64,000 nucleotides of DNA from Turnera subulata (taxonomy: Eukaryota > Streptophyta > Magnoliopsida > Malpighiales > Passifloraceae): positions 47,799 to 111,798 of the forward strand of contig JAKUCV010007273.1 of NCBI GenBank assembly GCA_028386065.3. Direction: 5' to 3'. The notes under the pieces are model-generated. The model was given only the letters and a program-made list of their open reading frames with translations. It was not told the DNA's origin and searched no databases. Each line of letters opens with the position of its first letter. The first letter of the stretch is position 1. Position numbers and translations under genes: made by a program. Of the stretch, positions 45,300-55,783 are shown one piece after another.

Positions 45300-47926
45300 T
45301 GAAACGCCCGTGTCCCAATTTATTAATATAAATTACAAATTAATTATAAATTGACCAAATTGCCCTCATCATCCCCGGGACACCCGTATCCCAAGATATC
45401 CATTAAAGAATGTATAACATGTGAAGAGACCAAAATGCCCTTCTTCCCGGGATACACTATCAACAAAATAATCAATGAACATTTATACAATAATTTACAC
45501 AACAACGAGTATGCAGCGGAAGACTATACAAATGATAACAAGTATGCATTGAACCCTATGGATCCGACCCGAGGAGAGGAAAGCACCGCCACCTGCTGAT
45601 ATGCACCTCTGATCATCGATCAGCTAACCTGTGTAAAACTGTGAGGGGGTGAGACCAACCACTGTCTCACCGCAGACAAATAAACCAATAATATACAAAA
45701 CAAATCAACCACAAGTACACCGGCATCAAACAACAACAACCACAGTACACAGAGCAGGACATCATCAAATTACAACCAACACTTGTCATTACTTATACCA
45801 TTATCTTTGTTATTAGGTTTAAACATTTTATTAGGGCCCTCTACTGTGTGTGTCGAGCTCGGTCCCGTCTGATCAGACAACCAGACACGAAGCCCAAATA
45901 AACCAGGCACGAAGCCCAAACATATCCTGAGAGAGAGAGAGAGATAGAGAGAAAGAGGGAGGTAGAAAGGGGGAGGTAGAAAGAGGGAGGTAGAACCGGC
46001 CATCACAGGCCCACATGCAAACCCGCATGCCATCCCGAGGGGTATTACTTCCCGCTCGAACCAACCGGTCAACAGCCCCACAGTAGACTTATTATTGTAT
46101 GTTATTCAATTGCACTTAAGGGATTGTACCATACGTTATGATTCAACAGTGTTGTGCGGAATTTAATATCTTATTCTCAAGTCCGGGCCTCCATCCCACA
46201 GTCCACCACACAAACACAAATCCATAAATCATGTTATTTAGCATAACAAACAAACATGCTCAACTGGCATATCAAATTACACCGGCACACAATTCACTTA
46301 ATCAGGCATACCGCATCAAAGATATCATCAATATATACACTTTGCAATTAACAACATCAGCACATCAGGCAAGCATGCATACAGCATTAAAGACCAAAGA
46401 AACAACACCACTTTATATTCCAAAACAATTAACCGAGCATTGTAGGCAGTAATGCATACAAAGGTTTATAAGTCCTCACCTGGATCATATAAACATCTTG
46501 AAAGATAAATCCATCCCCTACCTCGACATTACCGAGTTCCTATAATTATAACCCAAACACAATTACACAACAAATCACGAGGTAAAGAGATGCATGCTAT
46601 ACACTAGCTAACTTAATTTTGTGATAACAATCCTTAACCTCACATGGATATATATACAGACCAGGGTCCAAGCTTGAGTCCGGATCCCCGCAGCACCTAA
46701 TTCACAAGAGAAACGTAGCCACTAAGTCCAAAGAGTATTTAACAATCAACCGAACGAGCTACAAAACTGACCAGCCTCTAATCACTGCCTAATAACTCCC
46801 AATTAATTCCGAATCTGAAACTATCATCAACATGGAACTTAAAGTAGACATTCTAAGCTTTCCAACCATATAAAATTCACTGTCATAGGATCTAGGAATA
46901 ATTAACTATGAATTTTCTAAGACAGTCCAGAAAACTGTAATTTCCTGCACAACAGTCCACTTGTGCGATTTTTAATAAATTCCACAAAACTCCTTTTCTA
47001 ATGAAACCAATTGCAAACGTTTCCTATGTGTGTCGATTTTATAGGATAAAAGTTTGAAACCCTAATTCAAAGCCAAACCTTGACCTAAATAAGGAAATCC
47101 AAGGGCTGCCAGAAACTAAAGTTGTAAAAGAAGTTTGTTATTCAAACCAAGCAAAACAGCCCAACCAACCATCTTAAAAGAGTGTGAGATACAAAATTAT
47201 GTGGTTCAAAACTGATGCTTCCGTAATTTAATAAACATGAAAGAATAAAAGGTTTTAAAATATAAAGGTGTGAAGGTTTAAGTAATCATAAACTTACTTT
47301 TATTATGAACGAATGCAGACAAAAGGATAGTGGAAGAAGTAGTATTACGGAAGAAGAGAATTTTGTTTGATGTTGTCTTGAAGTTGTTGTGTAGAAAACC
47401 CTAGTGTATAAATACATCCTTTTTCTTTTTCCAACCGACACTCTGAGAACAATACCATTCATATAGATATATATATAAGTATATATTATTTTTATTTGGA
47501 CTTAAAAACATAACAGGACATTTAAAGTATGGGCCTAAAGGAAAGTTAACTCACGTTTAATACATTGGGTTTGGGAATTAATAACCAGCCCATACATATG
47601 TATTTGTACAATCAATTTTTTTTTTCGGGGTATTACATTCTTCCCCTGTTAGAAAAAAATCCGGTCCCCGAATTTAATGCTAACCTTCTTGGTTGAAAAG
47701 ATGAGAGTAAAATTCTAATTTATAAGAATGTGGTTTGTGGTCAAATAGCAAACAAAAGCACATAGAGAAAAGTTACTAAAGCCTAGACATAATACTAAGA
47801 AACCTATATTCAAGATAAAAGTCTGACGGATACAAGAACTTATGAACTCGGCTGATTCTATGACGATAGCAACATAGCATTCTAAAAATTCCGTAAAAAT
47901 GAATTAACGAAAATCGGGGCGTTACA
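45300..47926 (-). mobile_element. Gypsy LTR element remnant (2.63 kb), target duplication GTGTC
   Basis: Flanked by GTGTC at 45295-45299 and 47927-47931. Plus-strand ends are TGAAACGCCCGTG and GGGGCGTTACA. Inside, TTACA at 47637 followed by TTCTTCCCCTGTT (a polypurine tract on the minus strand) marks the start of a second LTR (TGTAATACCCCG). I read this as a 3' LTR of 2338 bp (45300-47637) plus a stub of 5' LTR (about 47651-47926), with the interior deleted. The CCCCG-type LTR start is common in chromovirus-like gypsy elements. Inserted in Athila A. Confidence 0.75.
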
Positions 47927-47973
47927 GTGTCAACCTGGCAGCAGGTGCTGAAGTTCAAATCTGACTTAGGGGC

Positions 47974-48984
47974 TTAGAGCATATTGAAATTCATCGTATT
48001 TTCTCCAACTCTTAGTGTCACCCTTCCTTCCTCAACATCAATCAATGCCCAAGCTGTGGTAAGAAAAGGGCATCCTAAAATGATAGGTGTGTGGACATCC
48101 AATGCCATATCTATGACCATAAAATCAACAGGAATATAAAAATCACCAACCTTCATGGGCACATCCTTTAATACTCCCACAGGATACACAAGTGAGCGGT
48201 CAGCAAGTTGCATTGTCATCCTTGTGGGCTTGATGTCTCCAAGATTTATATCTTGAGTGAAGGATAGTGGTAACAGGCTGACATTGGATCTTAGGTCAGA
48301 TAGGGCTCCTTCAATCTTCTTGTTCCCAATATGACAAGGTATTGTAAAGCTTCCTGGGTCTGAATATTTTCTGGGTAGATGGTGTTGAATGAGAGCACTC
48401 CCTTGGGCTGTCATAGCTACAGTCTCAATATCATTAATGGTTCTCTTCTTTGTCAAAATATCCTTCAGGAATTTAGCATACGAAGGCATTTGTGTGACCA
48501 CATCACTGAAAGGCACATTGACATATAACTTACTCAGCATTTCCTTGAACTTATGGAATTGCTTCTTCAACTTGGATTTGTGGTATACTTCTGGGTATGG
48601 GAGAGGAGGTTGGTAAGGTTGAACAGTTTGGGGCTGTTTCTTAGCTCTTTTAGTACTAACAGGCTCGGGCACAAGCTCAGCCTGTGTCTGCACTGTCTGT
48701 CCAGAGCTGGATGTCGAAGCTTGTTGTTCGGTTCTCTCCACAGCCTCAGACGGTCTTGGCACTGTGTCTCTTAATTCTCTCCCACTGTGAAGGATCATAG
48801 CATTGCAATGTTCAATCCTTGGATTCTCTATTGGTTTTCCTAGAAGAGCTCCTGGTTGACCAGTGGAAATAGTGGCTTGTTGAGCAATCTGATTCTCCAG
48901 GATTCTATTGTAGGACTTGAGTTGACTAATCTCCTCGCTCATTTTATTCTGGTTCTTCAGGATGGATTGCAGCTTGCTCATCAT
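47974..48984 (-). pseudogene. Athila A protease region
   Basis: Open for 336 codons: Gln/Ser-rich linker, VQPYQPPLPYPEVYHKSKL, PFSDVVTQMPSYAKFLKD, then the aspartic protease part. The active-site loop that should read DLGASVSLLP, as in the B copy, reads DLRSNVSLLP, so the protease is expected to be dead. Ends at TPIILGCPFLTTAWALIDVE. About 75-80% identical to the B copy by eye. Confidence 0.85.
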
Positions 48985-48989
48985 GTCAG

Positions 48990-49809
48990 AGTTGTTGCCT
49001 TGCTGTCCTCCTTGATTCTACCTCTGGTACTGAGGCTGTCCTCCTTGGTTCTGTCTCTGGTACTGGGCCTGTTGTGGAATCCTCTCCTTGGTTGATCCCT
49101 TCTAAGAGAAGTTTGGGTGGTTCCTCCAGGATGGATTGTAAGTGTTTCCATACGGGCCTTGCTTCTGCTGGATGTAGTGAGCTTGTTCAGAATCACATTC
49201 GACAAAGAGTGGCCAACTGGAAGTACCATGAGGTCCTCCACAGCCCTTACAGTCTGGGACTGTGGTTGAGGCTGTCTTGACTTGAGCAACCCCTAGTTGC
49301 TTTCTGAGGGTTCTTTCTCTGCCTCTAGCTTGGTTACTCTATCTGCAACAATTATTCCAGAGGATTTGACTCCTCTAACTTGGGTCTTTCTCTTGGACAG
49401 GGCTTCAAGAATGGCAACTCCATTATTGTAGTCCTTATCTTGGAATGCACCATTGGCCATCTTGTCCAAGGTGTTCTGGTCTTCATCACATAGGCCGCAA
49501 TAGAACTGCTCAAGTTGCACGGCCTCATCGATTCGGTGGTTTGGGCATCTTTCTAGTTGTCCCTTGAAGCGTTCCGAAGCATCTCAAATTGATTCATCAT
49601 AGCACTGGGAAAAACCAATAAGCTGCTGCCTTAAACTTGCAGCCTTGCTTGATGGATAGTATTCCTTCAAGAAAGCTCTGACTTGGCTGTCCCAGTCAGT
49701 GAAATGGCCTGCTTCATGGTTGTTGAGCCATTCGAATGCCGCTTCTCTAAGTGAGAATGGGAATACTCTCATGTATAGCTGCTCCTCGGTCATCCCTTCT
49801 ATGTTCACT
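48990..49809 (-). pseudogene. Athila A gag, 5'-truncated
   Basis: Starts abruptly at TVNIEGMTEEQLYMRVFPFS and continues EAAFEWLNNHEAGHFTDWDS, LKEYYPSSKAASLRQQL, a stop at DESI, RCPNHRIDEAVQLEQFYCGL, and onwards with further breaks. The first about 120 residues found in copy B are missing; a SINE-like sequence sits at the break. Confidence 0.82.
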
Positions 49810-49947
49810 GTGAAGGCCCTCTCCCCGAGGGTCCCACCATATTCAGGTATTGTTACATCACTCCCTCTGCTTGATTAAATCCTTTACCATGCTGCAGCAC
49901 TAGGGATTCGAACTCGGGACGTGATGCTTTTTATCACCCTCAACCAT
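49809..49947 (-). mobile_element. SINE-like sequence with pol III A and B boxes at an element junction
   Basis: On the minus strand it starts TGGTTGAGGG (A-box-like, 49946-49937), has GAGTTCGAATCCC (B box, 49915-49903) about 31 nt later and runs to GGGCCTTCACA. The second half recurs inverted at 44570-44658. It sits exactly between broken copia C reverse transcriptase and truncated Athila A gag, with no visible target duplication. Alternatively it is filler DNA from break repair. Confidence 0.6.
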
Positions 49948-50312
49948 ATCTCATAATCATGGTATGCAGCTATTGCCAACAGAATCCGGATGGATTTAAC
50001 CATGGCAACTGGTGAGAAAGTTTCATCATAGTCTATACCATGAACTTGTTTGAAACCTTTCGCAACCAATCGCCCTTTATAGGTAATCACATTACCATCC
50101 ATGTCGGTCTTTTTCTTAAAAACCCATTTGCACCCTATGGGTTTTACCCCTTCGGGTGGATCAACCAAGGTCCATACCTTGTTTTCATACATGGATTCCA
50201 TTTCCGAATTCATGGCTTCTAGCCACTTCTTGGAGTTCGGACCCGTAATGGCCTGCTGATAGGAAGTGGGCTCATCCTCATCTATGAGCATCACATCTCC
50301 AGTATGAGTCAT
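49947..50312 (-). pseudogene. Copia C reverse transcriptase, N-terminal part
   Basis: Reads GPNSKKWLEAMNSEMESM, NKVWTLVDPPEGVKPIGCKW, VFKKKTDMDGNVITYKGRLV and DYDETFSPVAMVKSIRILLA, then breaks after HDYEIW. This is the standard copia RT opening; the YVDD centre is lost. An in-frame TGA separates it from integrase. Confidence 0.88.
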
Positions 50313-50324
50313 AAAAAATCCATA

Positions 50325-51431
50325 TCACTCAGGTTCATATCGAATCCTATCCGACCTACGCGGTCCATGTGTTATAGGTATAGGATTCTCATCCACAACA
50401 TCTTGTGGTTCCTGTCCTTGTTCCATCTCAGCCTCAATATCTCGAACTTTTTCGAGTTCTATTTTTCTCCCACTGATTCCTCTAGAAATAAATTGTTTTT
50501 CTAGAAAAATAGCAATCCGAGCAACAAACACTTTGTGGTCGGTGGGATTATAGAAGTAATACCCTTTTGTTTCCTTAGGGTATCCTACAAAGATGCACTT
50601 CTCGGATTTAGGGCCGAGTTTATCTGATGCTTCACGTCTCACGTAAGCCTCACAACCCCAAATCCTCATAAAAGACAAATTGGGACGCTTCCCAGTCCAT
50701 ATCTCATATGGTGTCTTTTCGACCGATTTAGATGGAACACGGTTAAGTGTACATGCAGCACTCAATAATGCATGTCCCCAAAATGAAGAAGGAAGGTCAG
50801 CTTGACTCATCATAGAACGAAACATATCTAATAAGGTTTTATTCCTCCTTTCAGATACCCCATTCCATTGAGCCGTACCTGGTGGAGTAAGTTGTGATAC
50901 TATACCACCTTTCTTTAGATGATCAAGAAACTCTCGGCTTAAGTATTCACCTCCTCGATCAGATCGAAGCATTTTAATACTTTCACCGAGTTGATTCTGT
51001 ACTTCATTCTTGAATTCTTTGAACTTTTCAAAGGATTCTGACTTGTGTCTCATAAGATACACATAGCCATATCTACTGTAACCATCAGTAAATGTAATGA
51101 AGTATTGAAAACCACCTCTAGCCTGTGTAGACATAGGTCCACATACATCAGAATGTATAAGACCTAATAAGTCTGAAGCTCTTTCACCTTTACCAGTAAA
51201 GGGAGCCTTCGTCATTTTGCCCAACAAACATGACTCACATGTCTCATATGATTTAAAATCAAATGAGTCTAATAGTCCATCTTTATGGAGTTTAGCAATA
51301 CGAGTCTCGTTTATATGGCCCAAACGACATTGCCAAAGGTAGGTTTCATTAGAATCGTTCATTCTAACCTTCTTCGTATCAACGTTATAGATTGGCGTTT
51401 TTAGGTTTAGAACATACAAACCATTGCTCAA
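50325..51431 (-). CDS. Copia C pre-integrase and integrase
   Basis: Open for 368 codons. LWQCRLGHINETRIAKLHKD and CESCLLGKMTKAPF form the His/Cys zinc-binding part; IHSDVCGPMSTQARGGFQYF and LRSDRGGEYLSREF give the catalytic D,D; WNGVSERRNKTLLDM supplies the Glu. KTPYEIWTGKRPNLSFMRIW follows, and a linker to RT ends in an in-frame stop (RYEPE, stop). The catalytic triad appears kept. Separated from gag by a frameshift near 51490. Confidence 0.88.
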   Translation of the reverse strand: MSNGLYVLNLKTPIYNVDTKKVRMNDSNETYLWQCRLGHINETRIAKLHKDGLLDSFDFKSYETCESCLLGKMTKAPFTGKGERASDLLGLIHSDVCGPMSTQARGGFQYFITFTDGYSRYGYVYLMRHKSESFEKFKEFKNEVQNQLGESIKMLRSDRGGEYLSREFLDHLKKGGIVSQLTPPGTAQWNGVSERRNKTLLDMFRSMMSQADLPSSFWGHALLSAACTLNRVPSKSVEKTPYEIWTGKRPNLSFMRIWGCEAYVRREASDKLGPKSEKCIFVGYPKETKGYYFYNPTDHKVFVARIAIFLEKQFISRGISGRKIELEKVRDIEAEMEQGQEPQDVVDENPIPITHGPRRSDRIRYEPE

Positions 51432-51487
51432 ATATGCACCACCATAATAAATATCATTGTAATAAATAGAACAACATTTGTTCTTTA

Positions 51488-52642
51488 TTACAAATCAAAA
51501 ACTTTCTTGTCCAGACAAGAAACAGAAATCAAATTCCTGCTTATGGTAGGTACATAATAACAATTGTCCAGTTCTAAGACCAAACCACTCGGTAAGGATA
51601 GATAGTAAGTTCCTACGGCTAATGCAACAACTCTTGCTCCATTTCTGACGCGTAGGTCTATCTCACCCTTCGCCGATCTCCTACTCTTTCTTAGTTCCTG
51701 CACATTCACACAAATGCGAGAACCACATCCGGTATCTAATACCCATGATGCAGAGATAGAGATATTAGCTTCTATAACGAAAATACCTGAAGTGGAAGTC
51801 TCACTTCCCTTCTTCTTCTTTACCTCTTCAAGGTAAACAGGGCAGTTGCGCTTCCAATGGCCCGGTTTGTTGCAATGGAAATAATGTCCTTCCTTTGCAA
51901 TACCACCCTTGGGTTTCAGCACGTGGTCACAAGAAGATGCACATGCACAAAATTTTTTGGCACATTTCTTCTTCTTGTTGAACTCTGCTTTACCCTTTCC
52001 TTTGCCTTTTCCAATTATCAAAATGTTGGATTTGTTTGCCCTCATTTGTTGCTCAGCTGTTCCCAACATGTTAAGCAACTCAGACAACGATTTGTCAAGA
52101 TGATTCATATTGAAGTTCATGACAAATTGGCTGTAACTGTCCGGCAACGATTGCAGGACTAGATCAACCGCCAACTCCTTTTGCAAAGAAAAACCAAGAC
52201 CCTCAAGGCTCTCAATGTAACTAATCATTTTGAGCACATGAGGTCTTACGGGTGATGACTCTGCCATCTTGCATTGAAACAATGCCTTAGAGGTCTCATA
52301 CTGCTCATGCCTTGCTTGCTCATCAAAGAGCATCTTCAGGTGTTCGATCATATCGAACACCCCCATGTTCTCATGTTGCTTCTGAAGCCCAGATTCCATG
52401 GCTATTAGCATAAGACATGCGACATCCAATGCAACATCAAGATGCTTCTTGTAAGCATCCCTTTCTGCCCTAGGAGCATTAGGCGCCGGTTCAATCGGAA
52501 CAGGCCCTTCAAGGACATACAGCTTCTTTTCTTGTTTGAGGACAATCCTCAAATTGTGATACCACTTTAGGAAATTATTCCCATTCATCTTTTCCTTCTC
52601 AAGGACCGATCGCAATGATAGTGTACCTGTGTTTTGTGCCAT
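51488..52642 (-). CDS. Copia C gag and protease start
   Basis: Open for 384 codons from MAQNTGTLSLRSVLEKEKM. The UBN2-type gag core (LKMLFDEQARHEQYETSKAL, LQSLPDSYSQFVMNFNMN) is followed by a basic GKGKGKGKAEFNKKKK stretch, a zinc knuckle with one changed spacing residue (HYFHCNKPGHWKRNC; first Cys replaced by Tyr/His context) and protease WVLDTGCGSRICVNVQEL (DTG active site). The frame is lost at its end (CLDKKVFDL then stop), while the next frame carries on. Confidence 0.88.
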   Translation of the reverse strand: MAQNTGTLSLRSVLEKEKMNGNNFLKWYHNLRIVLKQEKKLYVLEGPVPIEPAPNAPRAERDAYKKHLDVALDVACLMLIAMESGLQKQHENMGVFDMIEHLKMLFDEQARHEQYETSKALFQCKMAESSPVRPHVLKMISYIESLEGLGFSLQKELAVDLVLQSLPDSYSQFVMNFNMNHLDKSLSELLNMLGTAEQQMRANKSNILIIGKGKGKGKAEFNKKKKCAKKFCACASSCDHVLKPKGGIAKEGHYFHCNKPGHWKRNCPVYLEEVKKKKGSETSTSGIFVIEANISISASWVLDTGCGSRICVNVQELRKSRRSAKGEIDLRVRNGARVVALAVGTYYLSLPSGLVLELDNCYYVPTISRNLISVSCLDKKVFDL

Positions 52643-53159
52643 GGTAGCTCTACAACAAAGATCAACTCACACAAATAAGAGTCATGTATACATAAATCAT
52701 TTAACAGGGAAATCTATTAAATGATGCTCCTACTATGAAAACAAAATAATCATGAGGAGGCCAAGATCCATATTTCACTACAATATAAGTCAGCTTTGGC
52801 TGATCGTCTATATCATAGCTATTTAGGTAGACAACTCTTGTCAATTACATCTCATGTAACTCTTGGATAGTTGAGCGAACAACACTTGTTCTTGTCTATC
52901 TCATAGACATTACTCAACTCCTTGCCTCTAAGTCCTTAATCCTATTAAGATGACCTAGTTAAGTCCAAACCCACAATAAGCAGTTCAGATATTACAGTTA
53001 TCCAGTCGCACCTTGCTAGGATAAACATTGGCACCTTGCTTTGGCAAAAACTACCAAGTGTTGATCTAAGCAATGATGAGTGCATATCATGGAAGACAAC
53101 TAAGAACTTAATATTTACATCAACATATGTTCATACATCACACGCATATAATCAACAAT

Positions 53160-53945
53160 TTATACATTGATGTTTTGTAAATTTGGAAACCAAAAATACA
53201 TGTGAACATCGATGTCTAACTTGAACATCGATGTTTTGAGAATCTGATTCTCCCAACTACTTGGTAGCACTCTATATTTCGGCCATATCCAGAGCTGTAG
53301 AGCTCGGTTTGGTGCAATCTTAGTGTCCCTGGAAAGCTAAGAAGTAGTTCTACAACTTTACTGTTCAGGCCAGACACCAATTCGGTCTCCTTCTACCCCG
53401 AATTCGCTGTTGAAGTCACTAGATTCTAGGACATCGATGTTTAACCCTTAAACATCGATGTTTGAAGTTTGCGAATCCACATAACATCGATGTTGACAAT
53501 CAAACATCGATGTTGGAGGTTGCCAAACCCTCAAAACATCGATGTTGACAATCAAACATCGATGTTTGAGGTTGCCGAGTGCATAGAACATCGATGTTAA
53601 CACTTAAACATCGATGTTAACACTTAAACATCGATGTTTGAACTTCTAGAACTCAATAACATCGATGTTGGAAACTTGAACATCGATGTTACGAGAGTTC
53701 TAGAACCTCAAACCAATTTGGCCGAGCTCAAATAACATCGATGTTGTAACCCTTAACATCGATGTTGTTGAGTGTTTTGCATGAGAACATCGATGTTGGT
53801 CACATGTTGTGTGAAGATTCGGCCGAGGCTAAACTTCATCAGAACATCGATGTTTGTCACACAACATCGATGTTATGAAGGTTCTGCCAAGGCTAAACTT
53901 CATGCCAACATTGATGTTTGTCTCACCAACATCGATGTTATGGCC
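53160..53945. repeat. Array of CATCGATG palindromes in the copia C leader
   Basis: About 19 exact CATCGATGT copies plus variants (CATTGATGT). Most extend to AACATCGATGTT or AAACATCGATGTTT, at irregular spacing of about 18-55 bp with spacers such as GACAATCA and AACCCTTA. It lies between the 5' LTR and gag. The same palindrome occurs in the unrelated solo LTR at 34638-36568. Confidence 0.95.
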
Positions 53946-54245
53946 TAGCTGTACTAGAACGATAATTATTCTTTACACAAACCGACACTCGATTTTTCCT
54001 AGTCGAACTCTTCGACTTACTGCCATGAACATCTTGATTGATATCTCATACCAATCAAGTGCTTATTATCAAAACATTTTTAACAAAAACACAACATCAA
54101 CATGTAAAAAAAAAAATCATTTAGCATATCATATATACAAAATGAATTCCAGCATATCACATATACTAGCATGTTCATACTATATCACATATAACATATG
54201 AACACATAATTCGGTTTAGCGTTTCACAAGAGGCTCCGCTACCAC

Positions 54246-55783
54246 TGTAAGTAACCGGGTCATGCAATTTGACAATCAAATGTAACTAAATACGCAGCGG
54301 AAATCCCGGTACTCATGGAGGATCCATGTGAAACAGAGTAAACCGAGTTATAGAAAAACATACCTGGTTCGGTTGAGGTCTTTCACTCAACTGATGATCC
54401 GAATCAGCAAGAGCCAGACAGCAATCCCGCCCCTCTATGGTATCCATACGAACCGTGATAACTAGTTGGAATCGTCACACGATTACCAACCCGAGCACCC
54501 CCGAACTGATGTGCGAGCAGCAGGTTTTGGAAGCTAAGTTTGTGGTATTTTCTTCTCTCTCAAAGAAGGTGTGTATGGTCTGAAACTCTCAAGAAATCTC
54601 AAGACACTCACAAGGCTCAATACTCTGAAAATTTTCAGACTCAAGGTCTAGAGTATTCTGATTACTCACTCCAATTAGTGCATGCATTATTAGAGACAAG
54701 AATGGCCAACATAATGGTCCATCCAACATGATTAAGATTCCTCCACTATCTAGTCTAATCATGTCTCCACTATGCACTAATGGGATTACACATCACATGC
54801 CATCAGGTTTGGCTCAATAATTCTGACAATTATTGAATCAAACAGCCCAAAACGACCCTGGTCCAACCACGGTCCAACCATGGTCCAACCACACCTGGTC
54901 GAACCACGGTCCAACCACGGTTCAACCACCTGCTCGAATCAACGGCTCTAAGTGTGTGACCCTATAGGCACTTGTAATGTCCGACAATAATTGTAAACTC
55001 ATTTACAGTTATAAGCAAAGAGCGGCGTCTAGCAACAAATCATTGCTACCCGAACGACAAGATCAGTACTGATTCATATGCCTCGCAAACATGTCATCGT
55101 CCTTTCATCCCATTATCAAGATTAAACCGAGATATGGAAACATCAATCTCGTATATGTTTAATCTTAGTTTCTTGATCCCCAAGTTAACTGTGTAAAATG
55201 GATACTCATGATATCACATATCATATAATCCGAGCATGGCCATGCATTTAACAGTTCAACTCTATCAAGAAGCCCATCTGATAATATACCCGTTATATGG
55301 GTCGGACGAATCCCATCTTGATCAATCAAAACCCACTACACATTTATCATATACCCAATGATTACCCTTAAGTCCATCCAGTTACAGATGACTAGGAATA
55401 ATATCAAAGTATACAACTCATATGTTGGGAACCTTGATGATCTCAGGTCAAAGGACAATACATATAAGAACCACTAATGACAATCATATAACGTTCCATG
55501 TAGGGTTCTTATGTGGGTCGGTCCAGTCCACAAGTTCTCTAACTTGTACCCGTATGTAGAATTAATATCTCATATAATTCTCAACATACGCTAGTCTTAA
55601 TTTATTATTGCAACCCATCCATAATAATAATCGACTAGGGACATTTTAAGAATACAAAGTATTCTAGGGTTATAAATATGTGCAAGCGATTATCTCATAA
55701 TCATATTTATTGGAATAACCTCAATGTATATACATGACTCATACAATCATCCATTGATTTGGCTTTTGGGCATATCACTAACA
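54246..55783 (-). repeat. 5' LTR of copia C (1538 bp)
   Basis: Plus-strand ends TGTAAGTAACC and CACTAACA. Bordered by a primer-site-like GGCTCCGCTACCAC on the inner side and by interrupted Athila B coding on the outer side. Contains a GGTCCAACCAC minisatellite at 54860-54930. Confidence 0.85.
54860..54930. repeat. 11-bp minisatellite in the copia C LTR
   Basis: Six to seven copies of GGTCCAACCAC/T, one carrying an insertion (ACCTGGTCGAACC). Confidence 0.85.

Larger units (their letters stand above)
49947..55783 (-). mobile_element. Ty1/copia element C, 3'-truncated, inserted in Athila B
   Basis: 5' LTR 54246-55783 (TGTTAGTGATATGCC.. to ..GTTACTTACA on the minus strand), primer-site-like GTGGTAGCGGAGCC, 1.6 kb leader with CATCGATG array, gag, integrase and the start of RT, then the SINE-like junction. 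The LTR edge at 55783 cuts Athila B's reverse transcriptase. The rest of RT, RNase H and the 3' LTR are missing. Only one frameshift and one stop are seen, so this is among the younger insertions here. Confidence 0.88.
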
